Part shown: positions 45,579 to 55,060 of the stretch, piece after piece | Numbering within the stretch: position 1 is the stretch's first letter | Layout of the letters: each line of letters starts with the position of its first letter | Assembly: GCA_963844855.1 (NCBI GenBank) | Contig: CAWJQP010000041.1 | Location: 124,001 to 188,000, forward strand | Origin: DASQDN01 sp963844855 | GTDB taxonomy: Bacteria > Acidobacteriota > Terriglobia > Bryobacterales > Bryobacteraceae | Length of the DNA: 64,000 nt | Reading direction: 5' to 3' | Translations under genes and position numbers: made by a program | The notes under the pieces: generated by a model | Database searches by the model: none | Seen by the model: the letters and a program-made list of their open reading frames with translations, nothing else | Told to the model about the DNA's origin: nothing

Positions 45579-47471
45579 TTAAGCGGTCAACGCGACTTTG
45601 GAAGATTGTTGAATTCTGAGCCACTCTTCAAGAACTACCAGGCTAAACAAGATCTTATGATTGTCGCTCTCACCGGAGTGGTGTTCTTTGAAGAGTCCTT
45701 GAACTGCTGCTGGTCGCAAATAGCGGTACATCAGTGATTCTCTATCAAGCAAAAGATCTTTTATTTTGCTGCTAATCTTGCCACGAAACCACTCATCCAC
45801 AACATTGACGCCAAATCCCCTCTTTTTTCTTCTTAAGATAGCCTTTGGAAGAAAGTTCTGGCACACGCGGCGATGCAGCCACTTTTGGGAGCCATTCCGC
45901 ACTTTGAAATCTGCCGATAAACACTCCACATATTCCACTATTTCTCGATCAAGATAAGGTACCCGCACCTCTAGGCCATGCGCCATGGAGAGCTTATCCG
46001 CGTACATCAGCAACTCGTCAGGAAGAGTAGATCGCAGCTCTAAGAACTGAAAGCCACTAAACTCGTCGGTTTGACTCATCAAGATATCAAGGCCTTCCCA
46101 ACACTTCAGTATTGCGTCACCTGTATTAGGAGAGAGTATGTCATCCTTAAAAAGGCTATCAACCCTGTCACCCGGTAATAACGATAAAACATGCTGATAC
46201 TGTTTCATCCGATCAGAAACAGCCAGGGAATACAGTCCTCGTTTGAGCGTCTCATTTCTTGGTAATGCATTTATTACCTGTGCAACAGGCTGGCGTAACC
46301 ATGTAGGAAGCCCACGCCACATAGCGCTGTATCGAATTCCAAGGTGACGACGATATCCTCCAAACAATTCATCCGGACCTTGGCCCATTAAAGCCACCTT
46401 GACATCCAGGCTGGCCTGTTGGCAGACAAAATACATAGGTACAATTGAAGAAGATGCAATCGGTTCTTCCAAGCAGGAGATGATTTGTGGGAGTGCCTGC
46501 TCGAAGGTCTTTCTGTCTATAGTCACCCCGGTGTGTTTTGAAGAAAAGATCTCGGCCGTATGTTTAGCGTCTATTAATTCGTCATCTGCGAAGGTCGAAC
46601 CATACCCTGCCGTATAAGTACGCCATGAGTTCCCGTACAAGCTCATAACTCCGAGCAACAGTCCGGAATCAACTCCACCGCTTAATAGTAAGCCTACAGG
46701 AACATCACTGAGAAGATGCCTCTTTACCGATTGCTTGTATAGGGTAACCAACTGTTCATGAGCTTCCGATACCGACTTCATGGGAGAAAAGGATGTTGGC
46801 TTGTACCGATACCAACGACAGACTCGATGGGTTCCTTTCTCAAACACTAGCATTGTTCCTGGGGCAAGTTTTCTAACGCCTTCGTAAAGAGTATAAGGCG
46901 ACGGGGTGTATCGATATCGCAAAAAGAGATTCATGGCATCGGGACTGATCGTAGTTCTTTGGTTATTCCCGGCATGAACGGCGCGTATTTCCGAACCAAA
47001 GTACAACCGACCTGCATCGATTGTGTAGTAAAGCAGCTTGATGCCAAATGGATCCCGAGCGAGGATTAGTCGGCGGAGCCGCACATCCCAGATTGCTACA
47101 CCAAACATTCCATTGAGATGATTAAAAACGTCTTCTCCCCACTGTTTGTAGCCATGAACGATCACTTCTGTATCACATTTAGTTCGAAAGACGTGCCCAA
47201 ATGTCTCCAACTCACGCCTGAGCTCCGGGAAGTTATAAATTTCGCCATTGAACACCACCCATATGGACTCCTCTGCGTCTGACATGGGCTGGTGACCGCT
47301 CTCCAGATCGATGATAGACAGCCGACGGAACCCGAGGCCGACTGGCCCTTGAATGTAGTAACCTTCGTCGTCCGGTCCTCTATGAACGAGCGTTCTTGTC
47401 ATCGCCTCCACATTTTGTCGAAGGACCGGTTTCTGGTCGGCGAAATTGAACTGTCCGCAAATGCCGCACAT
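45579..47471 (-). CDS. asnB: Asparagine synthase-type glutamine amidotransferase
   Basis: About 630 residues. The start is fixed at ATG 47471 so that MCGICGQFNFAD presents the catalytic Cys2 of the class II glutaminase domain. LVHRGPDDEGYY and VFNGEIYNFPELRRELE follow. The synthetase domain has the PP-loop-type LLSGGVDSGLLLGVMSLYGN and MGQGPDELFGGYRRHLGIRY, and the family ending EVRVPYLDREIVEYVECLSA. Copies inside EPS loci (exosortase-associated amidotransferases) are thought to amidate a sugar acid of the repeat unit rather than make free asparagine. It lies five bases downstream of the 47477-48733 gene. Confidence 0.93.
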   Translation of the reverse strand: MCGICGQFNFADQKPVLRQNVEAMTRTLVHRGPDDEGYYIQGPVGLGFRRLSIIDLESGHQPMSDAEESIWVVFNGEIYNFPELRRELETFGHVFRTKCDTEVIVHGYKQWGEDVFNHLNGMFGVAIWDVRLRRLILARDPFGIKLLYYTIDAGRLYFGSEIRAVHAGNNQRTTISPDAMNLFLRYRYTPSPYTLYEGVRKLAPGTMLVFEKGTHRVCRWYRYKPTSFSPMKSVSEAHEQLVTLYKQSVKRHLLSDVPVGLLLSGGVDSGLLLGVMSLYGNSWRTYTAGYGSTFADDELIDAKHTAEIFSSKHTGVTIDRKTFEQALPQIISCLEEPIASSSIVPMYFVCQQASLDVKVALMGQGPDELFGGYRRHLGIRYSAMWRGLPTWLRQPVAQVINALPRNETLKRGLYSLAVSDRMKQYQHVLSLLPGDRVDSLFKDDILSPNTGDAILKCWEGLDILMSQTDEFSGFQFLELRSTLPDELLMYADKLSMAHGLEVRVPYLDREIVEYVECLSADFKVRNGSQKWLHRRVCQNFLPKAILRRKKRGFGVNVVDEWFRGKISSKIKDLLLDRESLMYRYLRPAAVQGLFKEHHSGESDNHKILFSLVVLEEWLRIQQSSKVALTA

Positions 47472-47476
47472 ATAAA

Positions 47477-48733
47477 TTAGTTGACTCCGTTCAGGCGCGT
47501 TGTGGCTCGATTGAGCGTGAGCGAGGTAACCTTTTCGTTGGACTGATAGAGAAGAAAGCAGAGGCTTCGGAAGAATTGCGACTGAGCCCATCGATGCATC
47601 GGCATATTATCCCAACCAAAGAACAACTTCCGGCTACGAAAAGATCCGTCATCCTTCTGCCAGACATCTAGATTGATAGTCGACAGAGTACGGTCCAATT
47701 CGGGGGAACGGCCTTTGAGCAATACGGTAAGATTGACGCACTCGGCAAGGTCATACAACTCTCTCCGGTATACCGTGAGGCGCGGCCGCCTGGAGAAAGG
47801 CCTTGGCTGCCCATCCTGATCAAATAGATTGCGAACGTAGTAGTCCGTCCCTCGTTCAATCGCATTTGTTAACTTTGCATTCGCCGTCAGTAGTTCGATC
47901 TTTGCCAACGCCTTCAAAATAAAGCAGGTGTGGAAGTGGTCGACGAAATCTCTTTTGCCATCCATGGCGTAGTACCACGATCCGTCCGTATTTTGGGAGT
48001 CAACAACGAAATTCAGATTCCGTTCTGCCACCGTAGAGTACTGCGGCTCATTAAAATCGAGCGAGGCCTGAGTTAGCAGGAACGCTCGGTAGGCGCTCGC
48101 GTTGATCACGCCACCCGGGTCAGCAGCGGCCGGAGTATACGCACAAGTCGATGCAGTTGATGACATCTCGAAATCCTGGTACTCGTGCAGCGCGTGTTCT
48201 GCGATTGAACGCATTATGTTGAGCCATCGGGGATCGTTGTCGATTTGATGAACCTGCCTGAACGCTTCATACACATAGGGCAGCGTCGTAATCAGAGGTG
48301 TCCCTTCTCTAATCGTGCCTCGCCTGGTTTCCCAATCAAAGGGATATCCCCAGCAATAACGTTCGAAGCCTGGACAACGGGTGCTCTCGAGAACCTCAAG
48401 AAAGTGCACTGCGCGTCGGTAATATACCTTGTCCTCGAACACGATCGAAAGAAACGCGAAGCCCATCGCATAATGTGCATCGGCGATGGGAAAGCGCTGC
48501 CGCTTCCAGAAGAGCCTGCGAGCTGACGGCAGCAAAGCTTCACTTGCGATCATTGGTGACACTGCAAGCGTTCCAAGAAGCGGTCGACGATAATACAATG
48601 ATTTTGCTGCGCGCCCCAAGCCGCCGGCGAAGTAGCTCTGATGGTCGTAGGATGTCTCTCCAAAAGCATCCAGCCAGTTAATGAAGCTAAGAACTGCGGC
48701 AGCTACCTTATCCGTCGTTAACGTTGGTGTCAT
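47477..48733 (-). CDS. Alpha/alpha-barrel protein of the EPS locus (function unknown)
   Basis: 418 residues, no signal peptide. It is Trp/Tyr/His-rich with repeated helical-hairpin landmarks: AHYAMGFAFLSIVFEDKVYY, PGFERYCWGYPFDWETRRGT, GGVINASAYRAFLLTQASLD, NFVVDSQNTDGSWYYAMDGK, and FVDHFHTCFILKALAKIELL. These resemble six-hairpin glycosidase/terpenoid-cyclase-like barrels found in polysaccharide clusters, sometimes labelled delta-aminolevulinate dehydratase-like by transitive error. A cytoplasmic epimerase/isomerase or glycosidase-like role on a precursor is possible, but no catalytic residues can be assigned. It is tightly linked to asnB and to a glycosyltransferase gene 18 bases upstream. 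Confidence 0.65.
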   Translation of the reverse strand: MTPTLTTDKVAAAVLSFINWLDAFGETSYDHQSYFAGGLGRAAKSLYYRRPLLGTLAVSPMIASEALLPSARRLFWKRQRFPIADAHYAMGFAFLSIVFEDKVYYRRAVHFLEVLESTRCPGFERYCWGYPFDWETRRGTIREGTPLITTLPYVYEAFRQVHQIDNDPRWLNIMRSIAEHALHEYQDFEMSSTASTCAYTPAAADPGGVINASAYRAFLLTQASLDFNEPQYSTVAERNLNFVVDSQNTDGSWYYAMDGKRDFVDHFHTCFILKALAKIELLTANAKLTNAIERGTDYYVRNLFDQDGQPRPFSRRPRLTVYRRELYDLAECVNLTVLLKGRSPELDRTLSTINLDVWQKDDGSFRSRKLFFGWDNMPMHRWAQSQFFRSLCFLLYQSNEKVTSLTLNRATTRLNGVN

Positions 48734-48751
48734 ATTACTTGGCAGGCGGTT

Positions 48752-49675
48752 TTAGGTGTTTTGGCTTGGTGTGACTTCAAAGTTATCGATCCGTTTGAGT
48801 CTAAACACTGACATAAGGATCGTCTTCAATTTGAGCATCTGCTCTCGGCGGTGGAAGCGCATCAGCTCTTTCGAAACCGGCCGGCGCATCCGCCGCAGGA
48901 GTGCACTCGTGTATCCCAAAAAAAGTGCTACGCCACCGAGTAAGTATGGTCGTTTGCTCGCCCGATAGGTAACCCGAAACATCTCCCAGAGCGGATGGCC
49001 TCCCAGATAGTAATCCTTTTCGCCGTACGAGAACATGGATGCAAGAAGGCTCCGTTCGGCAGTGCCCAAGCTACGGTAATGAAAAAACCATTTCTCGCGA
49101 TATGCCCGGGTTTTCCATCCCATCATTCGTGCCGTCGTCACCGCAATCCAATCGATACCACCGGCCTTGTTTGGAACATAACCACCGATTTGTTCAAAGC
49201 ATTTCCTGCGGAAGAGCTGACAACCGCCAGCGACATGGTTCTGACCTTCAAAACTGTCCGTGCCGGAACTATAACCGTCCTCCTTGAAGATCGTTCCGGC
49301 TACACCAAGATTGGGTGAGCCAGCAAACTTGCTTAGCAGAAACTCCAAATAGTTGGGGTCGAATGAAACGTCCGCGTCAAGATTGCCAATCACCTCATAG
49401 TGAAGTCCGTGAACCTTTTTGAGGCCAGCATTAAACGCCTGAACCTTTCCAGCAAAACTCCGATCGCGGTGTTGCGGAAGTTCGACCAATTCTATCCATG
49501 GGTACTTCGCGAGGTACCTCCGAACGATTTGTCCCGTGGAGTCTGAAGATCCGTCGTTGACAACGACCCATTTGGTCGGCAGAACCGATTGGTTCACGAC
49601 GGAGGACAGCGTCTTCTCGATATGGGCTTCCTCGTTCCGCGCTGGAGTGATGAGAACGTATTGTAAGTGTTCCAC
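48752..49675 (-). CDS. Family 2 glycosyltransferase
   Basis: 307 residues. The GT-A domain starts YVLITPARNEEAHIEKTLSS, then VVVNDGSSDSTGQIVRRYL, the metal-binding IGNLDADVSFDPNYLEFL, and FEGQNHVAGGCQLFRRKCFE with GGIDWIAVTTARMMGWKTRA. The C-terminus (YLLGGVALFLGYTSALLRRM) has one hydrophobic stretch that may associate with the membrane. It would add one sugar to the lipid-linked repeat unit. Donor and acceptor are unknown. Confidence 0.92.
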   Translation of the reverse strand: MEHLQYVLITPARNEEAHIEKTLSSVVNQSVLPTKWVVVNDGSSDSTGQIVRRYLAKYPWIELVELPQHRDRSFAGKVQAFNAGLKKVHGLHYEVIGNLDADVSFDPNYLEFLLSKFAGSPNLGVAGTIFKEDGYSSGTDSFEGQNHVAGGCQLFRRKCFEQIGGYVPNKAGGIDWIAVTTARMMGWKTRAYREKWFFHYRSLGTAERSLLASMFSYGEKDYYLGGHPLWEMFRVTYRASKRPYLLGGVALFLGYTSALLRRMRRPVSKELMRFHRREQMLKLKTILMSVFRLKRIDNFEVTPSQNT

Positions 49676-49692
49676 GAATGTCTGCTTGCTTC

Positions 49693-50823
49693 TTACCTAG
49701 ACGATGATGCACCAATACTTTGCATGATGTTGTCTACGGCCAAAGTGCGCCGCGTAGCGGCAAATTGGGAAAAGATATCTTCCATAATTCTTGCGGTTCG
49801 AAGAATCTCACTATAAGGAATCGGCGGCGGTCCATCCTGAGCGATAGAACTGTAGAACTTCTGAATGAGACATTTCAGACCATAACCAGTTTGAAAATCC
49901 GCCCTGAGGAACTTATTTATGTTTCCGAATGAATTCTCAATGTACTGCTTCGCATACGCCCAAGGTGGTAGAAACTGCTCCAGGTAACTCTTATAGCGCT
50001 TTCCCCTCACCTTGATGACCGTCTGCTGTTGCTCGTCCATGATCAACCCATTCTGTGGGCCGTACAGCCGCAGTTGGTGCAAAGAGGGTCGCATCTGCGA
50101 TGAGAAGGTGAAGTAGGCTGTTGCAACTCCGTCATGAATGATTACTCGGAGCTCGTCTACAATCTCTGTTTCACCGATGCTTTTCAGCAGCGGGCTTGTG
50201 AACCCATAAGCTATAACGGTTGGAGCAGGGCCGGTAAGAAATTCAGCGACTTTACTGACACCGTGGCTGATCACATTTTGTAACAAGCCGCCTGGGAGTG
50301 AGCGAACCCAGTGGTAAGGATCGCCGAGCAACGCCTTGGCGTAGCCGGCGTCGCCGAGATCATAGCAATAATAGCTTTCCAGGTGTACCGGAGCACCGCC
50401 CAGATAACCTTCGCCGACAAGTGCGCGCATCTGATTAGCAGCATGGCTGAACTGGGCATTGTGGCCGACTGTGAGCTTGCGTTTCATACGCTCAGCCAGC
50501 CTGATCAGCTCATTGGCTTCCTCGAATGTGACTGTAAATGGCTTTTCTACATAGACATGGCAACCAGCTTCCAGTGACATCCTGGCCACACTATAGTGTG
50601 TTTGGGGCGGAGTAGTAATGTGAACCACATCGGGTCGTGCGATAGCGAGAAGTTCATGAAAGTCGGCTGAGTGCATTGGTATATCCAATCGCTCACGCAG
50701 TTGCCGGGCCATGAGTTCCTCGCGATCACACACTCCCACGATCTGACAGTCTGGGATATGAACGATCTGCTCCGCATGCTGATCAGCGATCTTGCCGCAG
50801 CCAACGATTGCTATCCTCAACAT
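49693..50823 (-). CDS. Gfo/Idh/MocA-family oxidoreductase
   Basis: About 376 residues from ATG 50823, which overlaps the end of the epimerase gene. The Rossmann start is MLRIAIVGCGKIADQHAEQI, then VVHITTPPQTHYSVARMSLE and the catalytic EKP motif (CHVYVEKPFTVTFEEANELI). The C-terminal alpha/beta domain has VISHGVSKVAEFLTG (His region). It uses NAD(P) on a sugar or nucleotide sugar (e.g. 3- or 4-keto reduction or oxidation). With the SDR at 50817-51872 it probably tailors a precursor. Confidence 0.88.
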   Translation of the reverse strand: MLRIAIVGCGKIADQHAEQIVHIPDCQIVGVCDREELMARQLRERLDIPMHSADFHELLAIARPDVVHITTPPQTHYSVARMSLEAGCHVYVEKPFTVTFEEANELIRLAERMKRKLTVGHNAQFSHAANQMRALVGEGYLGGAPVHLESYYCYDLGDAGYAKALLGDPYHWVRSLPGGLLQNVISHGVSKVAEFLTGPAPTVIAYGFTSPLLKSIGETEIVDELRVIIHDGVATAYFTFSSQMRPSLHQLRLYGPQNGLIMDEQQQTVIKVRGKRYKSYLEQFLPPWAYAKQYIENSFGNINKFLRADFQTGYGLKCLIQKFYSSIAQDGPPPIPYSEILRTARIMEDIFSQFAATRRTLAVDNIMQSIGASSSR

Positions 50824-51872
50824 GAGCTTGCCTTTCTTACAAAGTCGAAGTATCGCTGTGAGGCCTCGGCAAATGGGACGCGCGGTTTCCATCCGAGGAG
50901 GTTCTTCAGTTTCTGGTTACTATACCGATTGCCTTTCCAATAAGTCGCACACCGGCGCCGGTTAAATGCTGGGGGTAACTGACCTTGCGACCAAGCTGCA
51001 TACTTCTCCCACATCCAGGACATGCCATAAAACGTCCAATACGGAATATATACAGAGTGAAAGGGGCGGCCATGCCGCTTGTATGCTCGAAGAAACTGCC
51101 TGCTTGTAGGCAGTTCGTTGTCTACGAGGTTGAAGACCTCACCGTCTACTCCTGGCCTTATGCTGGCTAGTGCGATTGCCTCGGCGCAATTATCGACATA
51201 GATAAGCGGGAGCTGATTCGCCCCCCCTAAGTGAAAGAAAACACCGAACGTATCGATACCCACCCGTCCGGAGATATTCTTCGACCCTGGGCCGTAAACG
51301 GCTCCTGGGCGAAGTATGACGTAGGGAAGTCGATACCTTCTCGCGTATTCGAGCACGAGTTCGTCCTGCTTAAGTTTGGCGAACGTGTAGGCCTCGCCTC
51401 GCTCGACAGGATGGCTTTCCAGCTCGCAGTTTTCGTCCAGAAGACTACTACTCGGAAGGTTCCAGTTTGAATAGACTGCAAAAGAGCTTATATTCACGAA
51501 CCGTCGAATTGTCGCGTGTCCGACCGCTGCATCCAACAGGTTCCTCGTCGTGACGACGGAGTTCATGAAGGAACCCGGGAACGTCTTCTCGATGCCGGCT
51601 GCCAAGTGAATAATTACAGCCGCGGAGCGAGTAGCTCTTACACAATCCTCGCGCGATAGCAGATTGCCCGCCATTATTTCGACACGCGCATCCCTAGCCT
51701 TTTCGACAATCCGATGCAACTCCGAAAGCTTGCTTGAAGGTCTTACAAAGCAGCGAAGGTTCGAAAACCCGTATTGAAGTAGTCTCTCGACCACTTTTGA
51801 GCCGATGAAACCATTCGACCCCGTAATCAGTATGACGTCGTCTGGAGCAATAATGGAATCGGTTTCGTGCAT
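50817..51872 (-). CDS. NAD-dependent epimerase/dehydratase (extended SDR)
   Basis: 351 residues. ILITGSNGFIGSKVVERLLQ is the GxxGxxG nucleotide motif. VIIHLAAGIEKTFPGSFMNS and the active-site pair SSFAVYSNW / YTFAKLKQDELVLEYARRY (Tyr-x-x-x-Lys) follow, then LPYVILRPGAVYGPGSKN. These are typical extended-SDR features, most like UDP/GDP-sugar epimerases, 4,6-dehydratases or 4-reductases. It could act after the dehydratase at 55061 on a GDP-keto-heptose, but the sequence does not say. It overlaps the oxidoreductase gene by seven bases. Confidence 0.88.
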   Translation of the reverse strand: MHETDSIIAPDDVILITGSNGFIGSKVVERLLQYGFSNLRCFVRPSSKLSELHRIVEKARDARVEIMAGNLLSREDCVRATRSAAVIIHLAAGIEKTFPGSFMNSVVTTRNLLDAAVGHATIRRFVNISSFAVYSNWNLPSSSLLDENCELESHPVERGEAYTFAKLKQDELVLEYARRYRLPYVILRPGAVYGPGSKNISGRVGIDTFGVFFHLGGANQLPLIYVDNCAEAIALASIRPGVDGEVFNLVDNELPTSRQFLRAYKRHGRPFHSVYIPYWTFYGMSWMWEKYAAWSQGQLPPAFNRRRCATYWKGNRYSNQKLKNLLGWKPRVPFAEASQRYFDFVRKASSC

Positions 51873-51937
51873 AAGAGAGTGTGAGTTTTCGAGAAATACA
51901 ACCGATGCGCGGAGTTCCTCGAGTCCTTGTTTAATGA

Positions 51938-52984
51938 TTAGGCGTATTGAGCATACACGGCGCTACGCTCATCTACCAGTTGGCGATCGTATGACTCGCC
52001 GGGCTCATGTACAACAACATGGCTGCCACGATTTGAGAAAGCGAATGGAACACACAGCAGATGTTTCAATCGTTCCCGAAGCGCCGCGCGCCTTTCTGGA
52101 GGCACGTAAAACAACATAAAGCCGCCACCGCCAGCACCCAGTAACTTGCCCCCGAGAGCGCCGACATTAAGACCAGCTTGATAGATATCGTCGATACTGG
52201 GATTCGAAATTCGCTGCGACAACGTTTTCTTGAGTTGCCAACTCTCGTGCATTAGCCGGCCGAAGTCATCCAGCGACTTATGCGGAGTCGTCACAATAGC
52301 CTCCGCCTCATCCACGAGCTGTAACATAGCACCCAGCTCCCGCTGTTTATGGGGCGTCATATTGATCTGTTCCTGCGCAACTTCCGGGGCGCTTCGAGAG
52401 AAACCTGTGAAATAGAGTGCGAGATGCTGCTGGAGTTCTTCCAGACGTTCCGATGGGATTATTATCCGATTTACCTCAATGGAGCCGTTGACGTTGAAGT
52501 TGATTCGATTAAACCCCCCATGCGCCGCATTGACCTGATCCTGAGCGCCGACCGCCTCCCTAAGTAGTTCTTGCTCAACGTAGATCGCATCTGTGGCCAG
52601 CGCGTGCTTGTTACGCATCTGATTCCTAAGTGCATATAGACCTAAGAGGAGACCGACGGTGAACGCCGAGCTCGAGCCGAGCCCAGTTCGAGCGGGCAGA
52701 TCGGCAACGTGATGGATTTCAACTCCTTCTTCGATGCCGAAATATTGCAAACACGCCCGAACCGACGGATGTTGAATGTCCTGGTTACATGTGACATTCT
52801 CAACCTTGGAATACGAGATTCGGCTGTGATACTCAAAAAACGGTGGTAACAGTCGAGTTGTAATATAGCAGTGTTTGTTAATGGTCGTGGACAATACGGA
52901 GCCACCGTGTTCGCGATACCAGACTGGATAGTCCGTGCCACCGCCAAAAAACGAAATGCGAAGAGGAGTGCTGGTAATAACCAT
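51938..52984 (-). CDS. hddA: D-glycero-alpha-D-manno-heptose 7-phosphate kinase (GHMP family)
   Basis: 348 residues. It starts VITSTPLRISFFGGGTDYPV, the HddA-type N-terminus. The ATP-binding glycine/serine motif LPARTGLGSSSAFTVGLLLG and the C-terminal GHMP motif LGGKLLGAGGGGFMLFYVP are intact. HddA phosphorylates D-glycero-D-manno-heptose 7-phosphate at C1, giving the alpha 1,7-bisphosphate. The pathway partners GmhB, GmhA and HddC lie immediately upstream in the same orientation, which makes the specific assignment much stronger than for an isolated GHMP kinase. Confidence 0.9.
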   Translation of the reverse strand: MVITSTPLRISFFGGGTDYPVWYREHGGSVLSTTINKHCYITTRLLPPFFEYHSRISYSKVENVTCNQDIQHPSVRACLQYFGIEEGVEIHHVADLPARTGLGSSSAFTVGLLLGLYALRNQMRNKHALATDAIYVEQELLREAVGAQDQVNAAHGGFNRINFNVNGSIEVNRIIIPSERLEELQQHLALYFTGFSRSAPEVAQEQINMTPHKQRELGAMLQLVDEAEAIVTTPHKSLDDFGRLMHESWQLKKTLSQRISNPSIDDIYQAGLNVGALGGKLLGAGGGGFMLFYVPPERRAALRERLKHLLCVPFAFSNRGSHVVVHEPGESYDRQLVDERSAVYAQYA

Positions 52985-53129
52985 GATGTGTCTTCTTGTT
53001 CTCGATGTTGAATGTATACCGTTGACGTGAGCTGGTTCAGTTGGCGCTGACGCTATTTTGCTGGTAGTGGCCGAGCACGGAAGAAAAGATCCTAATTAGC
53101 GAGCCGTTATCGGCGATGAAGGCTGTAGA

Positions 53130-53660
53130 TTACTGCGGTCTGCTGAGTATTTGGTGAACAGCGTCAAGTAAGGAAGATGCGAGGACATCTGCTTCTTCCT
53201 TAACCACGGCGGAATCGGACAGCAGGGCTGTTTTGCAGCCTGCAGTTTTGCCAGCACTGATGTCGACGGTGGAATCACCCACCATCCAAGAAGCCGCTAG
53301 ATCGAGGTCATGTTGGCGAGATGCTTCTAATAGCATGCCTGCAGCCGGCTTGCGGCAACCACAAGCCGGTGCGACTTCGTGCGGACAATAATATACTGCA
53401 TTGATTGAGGCGCCTGCGTCCGCCAGCGTTTTGCACAAACGTTGATGTATTGATTCTAGGTCAGAAGTCGTGATCAGACCTCGAGCGACGCACCGCTGAT
53501 TCGTCACGATAATGACCAGGTATCCAGCTTTGTTTAGGAGTGAGATAGCCTGTGCAACGCCCGGCAAAATCAGCATCTCCGACCATCGAGTGATGTATTC
53601 GGCCTCTGGCGCTTTCCGATTTATTACACCATCACGATCCAACAGCGCAGCTTTGTTCAT
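53130..53660 (-). CDS. gmhB: D-glycero-D-manno-heptose 1,7-bisphosphate 7-phosphatase
   Basis: 176 residues from ATG 53660; a TTG six codons earlier is less likely. The HAD motif I is AALLDRDGVINRKAPEAEYI (Asp nucleophile and general acid), motif II VIIVTNQRCVARGLI. The GmhB zinc loop (YYCPHEVAPACGCRKPAAG) precedes motif III Lys, and SWMVGDSTVDISAGKTAGCK is motif IV. It removes the 7-phosphate from the heptose bisphosphate made by HddA. It overlaps the end of gmhA by 29 bases. Confidence 0.93.
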   Translation of the reverse strand: MNKAALLDRDGVINRKAPEAEYITRWSEMLILPGVAQAISLLNKAGYLVIIVTNQRCVARGLITTSDLESIHQRLCKTLADAGASINAVYYCPHEVAPACGCRKPAAGMLLEASRQHDLDLAASWMVGDSTVDISAGKTAGCKTALLSDSAVVKEEADVLASSLLDAVHQILSRPQ

Positions 53661-54249
53661 GGAAGATCGATTCTTCAACTAGTTCCGCAATAGCATGGCC
53701 GATAAGAATATGACACTCCTGAATGCGTGGAGTCTCGTTCGATGGAACTGTTATGCAGTAATCAACAGCACCTTTGAGTTGACCACCAGCAGATCCAGTG
53801 AACCCTACCGTTATCAGTCCAAGCTGCCTGGCCACTTCTACCCCGCGGAGTACGCTGGCCGAATTGCCGCTTGTCGATATACCAATCGCGACATCTCCCG
53901 GGTGCCCCAAGGCCTGGATCTGACGAGCGAATACAAGTTCATACCCATAGTCATTTCCGATTGCCGTAATGCAGGATGTATTAACCGATAGAGCTAATGC
54001 GGGAAGAGCTGGGCGATCGAAGGCGAATCTACCCACGAATTCCGCAGCGATGTGTTGAGCATCTGCGGCACTCCCCCCATTGCCAAAGAGGATCGGCTTG
54101 TTTCCCCCTTTTAGTGCCGTGATGACGATCTCACTAATCCGGGCAGCGGTTGTCAAACATTCCGCGTTGGCGAGCAGCTTCTCTTTGATCTTAATCGACG
54201 ATGCAATCGATCGGCTTATTCTTTGGACGGAATCATTGGTGGACTTCAT
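53632..54249 (-). CDS. gmhA: Sedoheptulose 7-phosphate isomerase (SIS domain)
   Basis: 205 residues. ILFGNGGSAADAQHIAAEFV GRFAFDRPALPALALS is the GmhA signature of the SIS fold. VAIGISTSGNSASVLRGVEV is the phosphosugar-binding Ser/Thr segment, and QECHILIGHAIAELVEE the active-site His/Glu helix. It converts sedoheptulose 7-phosphate to D-glycero-D-manno-heptose 7-phosphate, the first step of the pathway. A strong AGGAGGAG site lies inside the last codons of hddC and the two genes abut, so they are coupled. Confidence 0.94.
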   Translation of the reverse strand: MKSTNDSVQRISRSIASSIKIKEKLLANAECLTTAARISEIVITALKGGNKPILFGNGGSAADAQHIAAEFVGRFAFDRPALPALALSVNTSCITAIGNDYGYELVFARQIQALGHPGDVAIGISTSGNSASVLRGVEVARQLGLITVGFTGSAGGQLKGAVDYCITVPSNETPRIQECHILIGHAIAELVEESIFHEQSCAVGS

Positions 54250-55020
54250 TCATTCTCCTCCTGCAACGGGACTAGATGCGATATTTGGCCCCCGCCCGTT
54301 CAACTTCCTAAGTTGTTCAGCCAATGATTGCGCCCGGGCGTAATCTTCTGGAGTACCAATGTCAATAAACAGTCCTCGATGTAACAGGGCGTGTACTCCG
54401 GCATCGAGAATCTGAGGAAAGACTTGGCGTTCAAGACTCGCGTGACCTTCAGGAATATAGTCAAAGATCGCTTGACCGAAGACATAGATTCCAGCGTTAA
54501 TGAGACCCCGTCTCGAGGTATGTGCCTTTTCTTCAAAGCCGATCAGTCGCCCCTCGGATGTCGTTACCACTGTGCCATATCTACCAGTGTCCGGAACTTC
54601 CCGCACCGCGATACTCGCCAAACCTCGATGCTCACGGTGGAACTGAACAAGGCGGGTAAAATCGACTTCAAGGAATGAATCACCGTTCATGACAAGAATG
54701 TTGGCGGCACGTTGAAGTGACGCTTGCGCAAGCTTCAACGCTCCTCCCGTGCCGAGCGGCTGCAGTTCTCTCGAATAACTAATTTCCAGTCCCCATCTGT
54801 TTCCATCTCCGAATTCATCCTCGATTTGGTTAGCCATGTATCCCGTGCACATAACAAGATGTCGAACGCCTTGCCGTTCGAGTTCTCTGACCAATAACCC
54901 CAAGAAGGGTGTCCCTCCAATAGACGCCATCGGTTTTGGACGGGAAGATACGACGGAACGAAGACGGGTACCCATTCCGCCCACTAGGAGAACCGCAGAT
55001 ACATCAGCCAGGGTATTCAT
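54250..55020 (-). CDS. hddC: D-glycero-alpha-D-manno-heptose 1-phosphate guanylyltransferase
   Basis: 256 residues from ATG 55020. AVLLVGGMGTRLRSVVSSRP KPMASIGGTPFL is the nucleotidyltransferase G-x-G-x-R-x-K start, and ILVMNGDSFLEVDFTRLVQF carries the metal-binding Asp. INAGIYVFG and LFIDIGTPEDYARAQ complete the sugar-nucleotide transferase fold. On its own it would be called a mannose/glucose 1-phosphate nucleotidylyltransferase; the adjacent GmhA-GmhB-HddA set identifies it as HddC, producing GDP-D-glycero-alpha-D-manno-heptose. Confidence 0.9.
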   Translation of the reverse strand: MNTLADVSAVLLVGGMGTRLRSVVSSRPKPMASIGGTPFLGLLVRELERQGVRHLVMCTGYMANQIEDEFGDGNRWGLEISYSRELQPLGTGGALKLAQASLQRAANILVMNGDSFLEVDFTRLVQFHREHRGLASIAVREVPDTGRYGTVVTTSEGRLIGFEEKAHTSRRGLINAGIYVFGQAIFDYIPEGHASLERQVFPQILDAGVHALLHRGLFIDIGTPEDYARAQSLAEQLRKLNGRGPNIASSPVAGGE

Positions 55021-55060
55021 TGAATCCAATGTGAGACGGATTGTAGATTGTTTGGACCGC